Shown here: piece after piece, positions 41,281 to 50,755 of the stretch
Layout: each line of letters opens with the position of its first letter
How positions within the stretch are numbered: the stretch's first letter is position 1
Assembly: GCA_963575745.1 (NCBI GenBank)
Contig: CAUYUJ010016159.1
Location: 140,023 to 204,022 of the forward strand
Length of the DNA stretch: 64,000 nt
From: Prorocentrum cordatum
Taxonomy: Eukaryota; Sar; Dinophyceae; Prorocentrales; Prorocentraceae
Reading direction: 5' to 3'
Notes under the pieces: model-generated
The model's input: the letters and a program-made list of their open reading frames with translations, nothing else
What the model was told of the DNA's origin: nothing
Database searches by the model: none
Position numbers and translations under genes: made by a program

Positions 41281-41880
41281 CACCTGCCGCGCTATTACGT
41301 GCGAATGAGTGTCGGGCTTCTCTCAGAAATTCGCAAGCGAACGCCATGTGTTGAGAAGACGCAATTCCCCATCCGTGTGAATAGATGTTGCAAGCTGTTC
41401 GGACGGATGTGTGCGGCGCTAAGGCGACAACCCAATTTTGAAAACGAGCCGCCCTCCATTCTTGCAGGTCTTGCCACCTGTTAAGACAAATGTGCGCGGC
41501 GCTCAGGCGAGAGCCCCATGTTGGAAAGAAACCGTCCTTTATCCTTGACGCTGTTGTGAAGACGAATGAGCGCGGCGTTGTTGCGAGAGCTTCACTTTGA
41601 TAAGGAGCCGTTCCTCATCCTTCAACTGCTTTCAAGACGGTCAAGTCGAATGTGCGTGGTGTTAAGGCGAGAGCCCCATTTGGATAACCGCTTGGCCTCC
41701 ACCCATGAAGTTTGTGCAAATGTTTAAGGCGAGTGTGCGCGGCGCTGATGCGAGAACCCTCTGACAATTACCCCCCTCCATCCTTGAAGTTGTCGCACAT
41801 TTCAAGTTTCAGGGTTAGAAATGGTCACGAGGTCTTAGACGAAACGCCTGGCCCGCCCTACCGTAACGCCTGGGGGTGCG
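41281..41880 (+). repeat. Family G modules, copy G4
   Basis: About six diverged GTGTGCGCGGCGCTAAGGCG modules. It closes with GTCTTAGACGAAACGCCTGG and CCCGCC. The 5' part of G is missing or unrecognisable. Confidence 0.75.
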
Positions 41881-41952
41881 ATAGGGAGGAATTATTTCCG
41901 AGGAGACGGGATGGATGCGGAACAGAAAGAGAAGCCAAGAAGGGAAGAGACT

Positions 41953-42089
41953 GAGGAGGAGGAGGACGAGGAGGAGGAGAAGGAGGAGGAGGATGCTGAG
42001 GAGGAGGAGGAGGGGAAGCAGGAGGACAAGGAGCAAGGACGAGGAGGAGGAGGAGGAGAAGCAAGGAGGAGGAGGAGGAGCAGGAGGAG
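41953..42089 (+). repeat. (GGA)n microsatellite
   Basis: GGA with GAC, GCA and GAA interruptions, just after G4, as at G1-G3. Confidence 0.9.
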
Positions 42090-42687
42090 GTGCGCACTCT
42101 CCCGCTTGCTTTTTCCGTCCCTCCTGGCTCCCTTGCCGTCAGGGCTGCCGCCGACCACGCCGCCGCATGGGGGACTGGAGCGCCGACCTGCAGTCCGTCC
42201 GGATCCGATGCTCGCTTGCCCTCCCTCCCCTCGCCCGCTCCCCTCCCCTCCCCTCCCGTCCTGCTTGGCTCCCTGCCTTCCTCCCTCCCGCCTCCTCCCT
42301 TTGCTCCTCCCTCCCTCCCGCCCTGCTGCCCTCCTCCCTCCTGGCACGGGGAGCATTGGATGTTGCCCCCCGCTTCGGGGTTTGGGCGTCCCCGGCTATT
42401 TCATGCTGCTTGGCACCATTATGTCCGAAGTGTCCACTCCAATTCCTCCCTTCCTCATCTTCTCTCCTCCTTTTCCTTCGCCTTCCCTTCTTTTCGTCCT
42501 GACTCTTCCCTCCTCCTGCTCACTCCCCTCCTCGGTCCTCCTCCGCGCCGACCTGCAGTCCGTCTGTATCTAGACCCTTACATATCGTGCTTCCAGTTTG
42601 CTGTGTGTGTGCGTATATGAGTCCCGCTGTCTTTCCTCAGTTTCGGGTTTCGGTTTCGTCATCGGGCCCTAAGGCAAGCACCATCGA
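42090..42687. other. C/T-rich unassigned sequence
   Basis: CCCTCCC-rich at 42215-42340 and 42440-42540. The phrase CGCCGACCTGCAGTCCGTC occurs twice (42181 and 42547). No gene. Confidence 0.5.
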
Positions 42688-42817
42688 CTTGGCATCGCTC
42701 GGACGTGTGTATTTCTTTGTCGAGGACCATCGAGGAGCATGCTCGATCATTTTGCGAAAAAGAAGCGCGCACGAAAGCGAACCATGCACGGTCAAGGAAC
42801 GTCCGAACGATGGCGAG
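42688..42817 (+). mobile_element. Family E element E3 (130 bp)
   Basis: CTTGGCATCGCTCGGACGTG and AACGTCCGAACGATGGCGAG are inverted ends. The interior CGCGCACGAAAGCGAA matches E1 and E2. Confidence 0.8.
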
Positions 42818-43612
42818 ATGATCGGGGACGAAATGCTGCCCCTGGGGAGGGGGTCTGGTGCTGGGGGGCCGCCCAGTGAAAGGACCACACAGGAGGGTAC
42901 AGGGGGGTTAGTTCGCATGCGATTTTTCTCCTCACATCCCCGAGTTTCGTCCGACAAGTTTGGCCGCTCAGAAATGGGGGGGGAAACCATGGGACACACC
43001 CCAAGGCGGCTATTTTGACGCACCCCTTATCGAGGATAGATGCCCCCCCCATCGTATATCCCAGGGTCGGGTCCCAAGTGTTTGGTCCATTCGAAACACC
43101 CACGAAGCCTGGGATAGGGGTCGACATATCCCCTGGTATAATAAATGCCGATTGTCGCTGTTGTTACCGAGCAACACAAGCCACAGCAATGGTCCGCTCT
43201 CCTCTGTGCCCTCTGCCTTGCGGCTGGCCTGCTCGGGGCAGGCACTGGGAGGCCCCAGAGAAGGGGTCAGGGCGGACGATGTAGTCATGCCTCGGGTCTC
43301 GGTGAGCGAGCCGTGTCCGTTCCATGGGCGAAGAGTCAATGCAAGCAGGTTCTCCCACGGCTGGGCTTCAACGCTGTTTTGCCAGACCTCGGCTGTGTTC
43401 TGTTCTTCGTTCCGCGAGGGAGGTACAGGAAAAAAGGTGGCGCAAAACGAAACACAACACGAAAAAAAACGAACAACAACGTTTAGGTCCAGCCCTTGTT
43501 TCTCCCTGGAGTGAGCGTCTGAGTGGGCGCGGCTTTGCAGCGGCATTTTCTCATGTATCCCTCGGGCGCGTCGGCCCCGCCCTGCAGTACACGCGCGGTG
43601 CAGGACGCAGGC
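42818..43612. other. Unassigned, no confident gene
   Basis: About 800 bp of normal-complexity DNA. ORFs on both strands (up to 184 codons) show no domain that I know. Confidence 0.45.
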
Positions 43613-43952
43613 CCTGTCCTGTCCTGTCCTGTCCTGTCCTTCTGGGACGACCGTGGGGGTTGCTACGTGGATGCGGGGGTTCTAAGTGGATGCTGAGGTG
43701 GGTTACGTATGGCCTGACCTGACTTATAGGTGGGCCACAATTGCCCCGAGTAGCTTCGGGGGGTGAGCGATCCGAGCTAAGTGGGCTTCGCCCACACTTA
43801 GCGTAGTTATCTAACCCCCCTGGACCACTCGAGGAATTTGTAATCCACTGATAAGCCAGGTGTGGTCAGATATATCCCACCTTAGCAGCCACTTGTAACC
43901 CCATATCCACTTAGCAACCCCTACGGCGATCCCAGTGTCCTGTCCTGTCCTG
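43613..43952. mobile_element. Family P element (294 bp) inside a TGTCC repeat
   Basis: The element 43642-43935 begins CTGGGACGACCGTGGGGGTT and ends with the inverted AACCCCTACGGCGATCCCAG. The imperfect arms reach about 85 bp each. The middle has a stem-loop, GCTAAGTGGGCTTCGCCCAC. TGTCCTGTCC repeats lie on both sides (43613-43640 and 43936-43952), so it split a pentanucleotide tract. Confidence 0.8.
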
Positions 43953-44154
43953 ACGTCGTTATGCACCAGTTTTCGGAATCCGTCGCAGTGGTCAGCGCCG
44001 GGCCCCCGTCCCCACACAGCTGGGCGGCGTCTCTGGCGCCGCCCCGGCGCGCTCCGCGCGCGCCGGGGAAGAGATGCGGGGAAGGGGGGTGTTCAGCGCC
44101 GACCCAACCAAGCAGGGCTCGCTTCCTCCGATGCGGTTCGATTCGATTTCGGTG
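43953..44154. other. Unassigned, with a family D-like core palindrome
   Basis: CCGGCGCGCTCCGCGCGCGC and a GGCGCCGCC neighbour at 44033-44067 resemble the centre of D elements without their arms. Confidence 0.5.
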
Positions 44155-44335
44155 GCCTCCGATTCTGATTCGATTCGACTTCAGATTCCGATTTGGATGC
44201 CGATTCCTCAATAGAGGCCTACTGGCCTGCCGGTCTCTGCCGATTCGACTTCTCCCGACTTGGCTGCCGATTTCTGCCGATCCGATTCGTTTCGATCGCT
44301 GATCCGACTTGTCGATTCCATTCTGGGCTCTCCTG
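44155..44335 (+). repeat. Interspersed repeat K, copy 2
   Basis: Colinear with 38941-39115. Both end at CGATTCCATT/CGATTCAGTG and GGGCTCTCCTG. Confidence 0.8.
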
Positions 44336-44419
44336 ACAAAGCTGGGAGGAGTTCCGCAAGCTTGTGATCACTATCCCCGAACAGAGCTTGCACTCAGGGC
44401 TTCTAATTTCTGCTCCGAG

Positions 44420-44640
44420 GAGCTAGGCCTGTCTACTGCTCTGGCGGCTATGTTGCTGGCGTCGCCGCCCCGTTGCCGCTTCGTCGCCGCCCGTCGTCTT
44501 GGCCTGTCTGCCGGTCCGCTGGCTATTTTGCCGCCTTCGCCGCTCGTTGCTGCCCGTCCTCTGGGCCTGTCTGCCGGGCTGGCGGCTATGTTGCCGCCGT
44601 CGCCGCCGCGTCGCCGCCTGTTCGCCGCACAAAGCATCGA
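44420..44640 (+). repeat. ~65-75-bp GCC-rich minisatellite
   Basis: Three units starting GGCCTGTCTGCCGG and ending in GTCGCCGCC runs. A short (TA)n follows at 44657-44677. Confidence 0.65.
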
Positions 44641-44814
44641 TTGCACTACACAGATGTATATATATATATATATATACTGTGCGACAAAAAGTGCACCGTA
44701 TAGATGTACCACACAAGAGTGCACCCGAACGATTGCACAAGCTAGATTTCCCAACACATACATTGCAGAACACATAGAAGGCACAAAACATGGATTCAAC
44801 ACATCTATTCTCCT

Positions 44815-47800
44815 TTCTGGAAAGAGAATAGACTCTACCCCCCCCGATTTATCAGCTCCCCTTGGGATAGTATAATTTCATGTATATTCTGCACATTCGT
44901 CCATCCTAAATATGAAATCATACCATCCCAGGCAGGCCGGTTTCCCCCCCCCTGAGGGTCCCTTGTAAAAAACACTATGCGGTGACACTTGTTGCTCTAA
45001 CATCGCACTTTTTCGCGAATCCTTTGCAACAAATGAGACGAAGTGCACACGCGCGCGTCGTCGCGCGCGCATGCCGAAATCCTTCAAAAACCTTCGGCGC
45101 AGGAGGGATTTCGCAATCGAGTTTCCAAACGACATACAAAACACAGGGTTTCGCAACATTGATTTGCTAAAAAACTTCCGCGCGAGCTCTTGCAAAATCT
45201 TAAGAGAACCGTCGGTTTTTCAAGATTTACACAAAATGCTACCAAACGGGCTTCGCGCGCGCGCATGTCGAAATCTGTCGAACGCCCTTGCGCGTGTGCC
45301 GTCGCGAGAATCCCCAGCAGAAAACGGGACGAAGTGCAGACGCGCGCGTGGTCGCGCGCGTACGCCGAAATCCTTCAAAACCCATCGGTTTCGGAAGGAT
45401 TTCGAACTCGCGCGTCCAAGAAACATACAAAACCCAAGGTTTCGCAACACGGATTTTCAACAAAAGCGTGCGCGCGCGCTCTTGCGTCGTCGTCGTCGTC
45501 GTCGCCGTCCTCCCTCCTCCCGCGTCGTTGTCGTCGTCGTCGTCGCCTACGTCGTCCTCTGTCTTTCCTCGTGTTCGTCGTCGTCGTCCTCTTTGGCGTC
45601 GTGGTCGTTTCCGTCGTCGTTGTCGCCGTGGTCGTCCTTCCTCCTCCTCCCTCGTCGTCGTCGTCGTCCGTCGTCGGCGTTCGTCGTCGTCCCTCCTATT
45701 TCGTCGCCGTCGTCGTCGTCGTCGTCGTTGTCGTCGTCGTCTTCCCTCCTCCCTCGTCGTTGCCGTCGTCGGCGTCGCCGTCCTTCCTCCTTCTTCGTCG
45801 TTCGCGTCGTCGCCGTCCTCCCTCTTCCCTCGTCGTTGTCGTCGTTGTTGCCGTTGTCGCCGTCGTCGTCCTCCCTCCTCGTCGTCGTCTTCGTTTGCGA
45901 CGTCGTCGTCTTCGTCGTCGTCGTCGGCGTCGTCGTCGTCTTCGTCGTCGTTGTCGGCGTCGTCGTCGTCGCCGCCGTCGTCGTCGTCGTCGTCGTCGGC
46001 GTCGTTGACGTCGTCGTCGTCGTCGGCGTCGTCGTTGTCGTCGTCGGCGTCGTCATCGTCGTCGTCGTTGTCATCGTCGTCGTCTTCGTCGGCGTCGGCG
46101 TCGTCGTCGTCGTCGTCGGTGTCGTCGTCGTCGTCGTCATTGTCGGCGTCGTCGAAGTCGTTGGAGACGTCGCCGGTGTCGTCGTAGTCGTTGTCGGCGG
46201 CGTCGTCGTCGTCGTTGTCGCTGTCGTCGTCGGCCTCGCTGTCGTTGGCAAGTGCCCTGTGGTACCCACCGTCACGGTCTTAAGAGATTTTGCGAACCAA
46301 GTTGCGGGTGGGTGGGTGGGATGTTTGCGCGAGCAGTGGAGTGGTCAAGCGCGGTGCAGGGTAGTCAATTGCACCACATAGATTCTCCTTTCTGAAAAAA
46401 CCCGATAGGATGTTCTACCCCCCGTCGGACTTATCGACTCCCCGGGAACCGATGCAAAACACATATGATTCTGACCCACTGTCAATTTTACCTGTGCGTT
46501 CATACTATCCTAGCCAGTGTGGTGTCGACACTTCCCAGCATCCTTTGACAAAAGCTGCCATGCGCGTCTTTTATCAAAAACCAAAATTCCCAAAGTCCCT
46601 TGCAACAAATGGGACGAAGTGCGCAGGCGCGCGTCGTCGCGCGCGCATGCTGGAATCCTTCAAAAAGTTGATCCCCGAAGGATGCCAAAATCGAGTGTCC
46701 AAAAAACAAAAAACACAGGGTTCCGCAACACGGATTTTCAACAAAAGCGTGCGCGCGCGCCCTTGCGAATTCTCAAGTCACCACGAGTTTCCAACAGTTT
46801 CATAACATGCTACCAAACGGGTTTCGCGCGCGCATGTCGAAATCGCTCGGACGCCCTTGCGCGTTTGCTGGGGTGGCGCGATCCGTGTCAAGTAATACGA
46901 GCCACTCTTACGCGTCTGCCGCGCGCGCATTTCGAATTCTTTTCAAAACCTTCATCACCGACGCGAAGACGCCGTCATCGTCGTCGGCGTGATCGGCATC
47001 GCCGTCACTGGCTGCCCCGTCGTCGTTGTCAGCCTTGTCGCCAGCATCGCTACTATCATCATTGTGTCTACCATTATCGACGTTGCCATGGTGCCGCGCC
47101 CGCCCAAGTCGCCGACTCGCATTGGAGTGCCCGCTGGGATGCGCCGAGCGGTCAGCGCCACCGCGTTCGCGTCGGTCGCGCGGAACTAGCTGGCCGCTGC
47201 GCGCGCGAGCATGCGCGTGCCAGCGCGGCCGCAGGGATGCACCAGCCAACACCCAGGACTTATCGCAATCGCTCCCGCATGGGTTTTTCAAACCAGCTTG
47301 CGGGTGGGTGGCTGGGATGCTTGCGCGATCAGTGGAGTTGACAACTTCAAGTTCGGCAAGTGAAATCTCTGTGCTCAAAAAAGAGATAGGTCCTACCCCC
47401 CCCCCAGACTTGCGCTGCAATGTGCATATGATTATGCCCCATCGTCCATCCTACATTTGAATTTGCACTACCCCAGGAGAACCCGCATCGCCCCCCCCCC
47501 CCCCCCCTCCTCGCCATTCTCTGCAACAAATTGCAGACGCGCGCCCATTTCCCAGAAGTTTGTTCAAGCATCGCTTCCAACACATGGGGGGAAGTACCCG
47601 CGCGCGCGTCGTCGCGCGCGCGCCGGAATCCTTCCAACCCCTTTGGTGTCGGAAGGATTTCAGAATCGAGTTCAAAAGAAAGAACATATAAAACCCACAG
47701 GGTTTCGCGACGCGGCTTCTCTAAGGACGCGCGCGCGGTCTTGCGAATTCTCAAGACAACCATGTGTTTTCCACGTTTTCATAAAATGCAGCCAAACGGG

Positions 47801-48745
47801 CTTCGCGCGCGCATGTCGAAATCGTTCGAACGCCCTTGCGCGCGTGTCGTCGCGAGAACCCTCTGCAATCGTCGGGGCGAAGTGCACGCGCGCGCGTCGT
47901 CGCGCGCAAATGCAGAAATCCTTCGAACATTTCTGTTTCGGAAGTGTTGAGTTTAATCGAGCGCGCAAGATACATGCCAAAACACAGGGTGTCGCAGCGC
48001 GGATTTTCAAACAAAAGCGTGCGCGCGCCCTTGCGAATTCTCCAGAAAACCATGAGCTTCCAACATGTTCACACAATGCTACCAAACGGACTTCGCGCGC
48101 GCATGATCGGAATCGTTCGGGCTCCCTTGCGCGCGTGCTGTGGTGGCGCGACCCGTGCGAAATAATGCCAAGCGAGCCACTCTCGCCTCTGCCGCGCGCA
48201 AGTCGAATTCTTCCCCAAACCTTCATCACCGACGCGACGACTCCGTCATCGGCGTCGGCGTGATCGGAATCGGCGCCGTCGCTGGCCGTGCCGTCGTCGC
48301 TGTCAGCGTCGTCGCCAACGTCGCTACTGTCAGCATCATCGCGTCTACAAGCGTCGGCGTTGCCATGATACCGCGCCCGTCTACGCCGCCGAGTCGCAAG
48401 GAAGTGCCCGCTCGGATGCGCCGAGCGGTCAGCACCACCGCGGCCGCGTCGGTCGCGCCAAGCTACCTGGCCGCTGCGCGCGCGCACGCGCGGGCTAGCG
48501 AGGCCGCGGAGATGCGCCAGCCAGCGCCAGGCACTCATCACAATCGCCGCAGCATGAGGTTTGCAGGCCAAGTTGCGGGTGGGTGGGTGGGATGTTCGCG
48601 CGAGCAGTGGAGTGGGCAACGCATTGCGAATATAACTTAATTGCACCGCATATAACGCACCACGTATCTTCCCCTTTCTAAAAAGAGAATAGACTCTACC
48701 CCCCCGGACTTAAAGTTCCCCCCTGGGATAGTATAATTCCCCACA
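44815..48745 (+). repeat. Long-period CG-rich tandem repeat, three units and a partial fourth
   Basis: Each unit opens with TAGACTCTACCCCCCC (44830, 46410, 47390, 48690). It continues with ~290-bp subunits built on ACGAAGTGC, CGCGCGTCGTCGCGCGCGC, GAAATCCTTC, AACACAGGGTTTCGCAACAC and AGCGTGCGCGCGCGC. It ends with GCGGGTGGGTGGGATGTTTG and CGCGAGCAGTGGAGTGG (46306, 47305, 48567). Unit lengths are about 1.58, 0.98 and 1.3 kb. Arg/Ala-rich ORFs follow the repeat and are probably not genes. Confidence 0.85.
45482..46250 (+). repeat. (GTC)n expansion inside unit 1
   Basis: About 770 bp of GTC with TCC, GCC and GTT variants. Equivalent short GTC/ATC patches occur at 46975-47060 and 48240-48360 in the other units. 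Confidence 0.95.
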
Positions 48746-48779
48746 TCCAAAGTGGGCACTTGTTTTCTCTGGACACCCC

Positions 48780-48934
48780 GCGCAGGAACAGGAACACACA
48801 CACACGCCCACTCACACTCACTCACACTCTCTCATCATCAACCTCATCAGCATCATCGATGATGCTCTCTCACATGCTTAGTCGCTCACATACTCATCAT
48901 CATCATCACTCGCACTCTCTCACACGCTCATGAA

Positions 48935-48968
<34 letters not shown>

Positions 48969-49085
48969 GGCATCGGCATCATCCTCATTCAAACATCATC
49001 ATCGCCACCACCACTCACAATCAATCATCACCCTCTTCACCACTCATCTTCACCACCACTCATCATCCTCATCCTCATCATCGTT
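48780..49085 (+). repeat. CAT/CAC microsatellite
   Basis: Mixed CACACTCA and CATCATCATC repeats that lead into the 160-bp satellite. Confidence 0.9.
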
Positions 49086-50035
49086 GAGTAAATTGAGGGA
49101 AGTCTCAGGCGGGAACCCCCTCCCTATGGGGCCCGCAGATCATGTTGGTAATCCGAGCGGGTCATCGGAATCCTGTAACTGTCGTCACTTTTGAGCTCCC
49201 CAGGCCTGAAAATGGAGGAAGTCTCAGGCGGGAGCCTCGTCTGTGAGTGAATTGGGAGGAAGTTTCAGGCGGGAGCTCCCTCCCTATGGGGCCCGCAGAT
49301 CATGTTGGTAATCCGAGCGGGTCATCGGAATCCTGTAGCCGTCGTTACTTTTGGGCTCCTCAAGCCTGAATTTGGAGGAAGTCTCAGGCGGGAGCCTCGT
49401 CTGTGAGTAAATTGTGAGGAAGTCTCAGGCGGGAGCCCCCTCCTTATGGGGCCCGCAGATCATGTTGGTAATCCGAGCGGGTCATCGGAATCCTGTAACT
49501 GTCGTCACTTTTGAGCCCCCCAGGCCTGGAAATGGAGGAAGTCTCCGGCGGGAGCCTCGTCTGTGAGTGAATTGGGAGGAAGTCTCAGGCGGGAGCTCCC
49601 TCCCTATGGGGCCCGCAGATCATGTTGGTAATCCGAGCGGGTCATCGGAACCCTGTAACTGTCATCATTTTTGGGCTCGTCAAGCCTGAATTTGGAGGAA
49701 GTCTCAGGCGGGAACCTCGTCCGTGAGTGAATTCTGCGGAAGGCTCAGGCGGGAGCCCCCTCCCTATGGGGCCCGCAGATCATGTTGGTAATCCGAGCGG
49801 GTCATCGGAACCTTGTAACTGTCGTCACTTTTGGGCTCGTCAAGCCTGAATTTGGAGGAAGTCTCAGGCGGGAGCCTCGTCCGTGAGTGAATTCTGAGGA
49901 AGTCTCAGGCGGGAGCCCCCTCCCTATGGGGCCCGCAGATCATGTTGGTAATCCGAGCGGGTCATCGGAACCCTGTAACTGTCGTCACTTTTGGGCTCCT
50001 CAAGCCTGAATATGGAGGAAGTCTCAGGCGGTTTT
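49086..50035 (+). repeat. 160-bp satellite, six units
   Basis: The anchor CATGTTGGTAATCCGAGCGG occurs at 49141, 49301, 49461, 49621, 49781 and 49941, exactly 160 bp apart each time. The phrase GGAAGTCTCAGGCGGGAGC appears twice in each unit and also closes family G copies. The array ends within a GGAAGTCTCAGGCGG. Confidence 0.98.
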
Positions 50036-50448
50036 GTCCAGGGCGGAGGCGAAGCAGCTCGCGGCAGAGCTGGGTTTCGTGCTGCCTTCCGCCTGAGCGC
50101 GGCTGCGCCTCGCTCGAAGCCCGCGGGGTTGTCCCAACGGCTTGGTCTTGCGCGCCAACGGCTCGCGGGGTTGTCCCGACAGCCTGGCCCGCGGGGTTGT
50201 CCCAACGGCTGCGCGACGTGACCAGTAGAGAACGCGCCTGTGCTGGCCGTGGCGGCGACGGCGCCGAGGAACATCGACATGCGCGCTCATGCAACAGGAA
50301 GGGGAGGAGGTGGCGGGGCGCGGAACAAACAGGGGGGCGAGGATGGGGACAACGTAAGGAGTGGAAGGGGGGCCCGCGCCAAGGCGACAGGAAATATACG
50401 CAGAAGAGACAGCCAGGACGCCTCACCAACCACGAGGACGACGGTGAT

Positions 50449-50449
<1 letters not shown>
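50036..50449 (+). repeat. GCGGGGTTGTCCCAACGGC minisatellite and unassigned flank
   Basis: Four units of 25-42 bp lie at 50118-50215. The rest has no supported feature. Confidence 0.6.

Positions 50450-50506
<57 letters not shown>
50450..50506 (+). repeat. Run of 57 T
   Basis: Uninterrupted homopolymer. It could be the reversed poly(A) tail of a retroposed RNA, but I see no recognisable body. Confidence 0.95.
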
Positions 50507-50571
50507 CTCCAGATTTCGCCCAGAGGATTCTTATGTGGGGCTCTTCCGTCGGAGTAATTTTGTGTATGTGC

Positions 50572-50573
<2 letters not shown>

Positions 50574-50611
<38 letters not shown>

Positions 50612-50695
50612 TGCACACTCGTCCATCGTAAATATGAAATCATACCATCCCAGCTAGGCCGGTTTCCCCCCCCCTGAGGGTCCATTGTAAAAAAG
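50574..50695 (+). repeat. (TA)n and an 87-bp duplicate of 44887-44973
   Basis: TCTGCACACTCGTCCATCGT through GGCCGGTTTCCCCCCCCTGA matches the start of the long-period unit with only about five differences. Both copies are preceded by a (TA)n-like stretch. Confidence 0.85.
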
Positions 50696-50755
50696 AAAAC
50701 ATTATGCTAACGGAGTTCCCCACATAAAGATGTTACGGGGTTCCATTGTTTCTTG

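Noticed and set aside
43613-43640. Telomere repeat (TGTCC)n
   Set aside because: Only about five units, internal, and the unit is not a known telomere sequence.
47457-48263. 268-codon Arg/Ala-rich ORF as a gene
   Set aside because: It follows the long-period tandem repeat. Related frames appear in each unit with indels and no domain.
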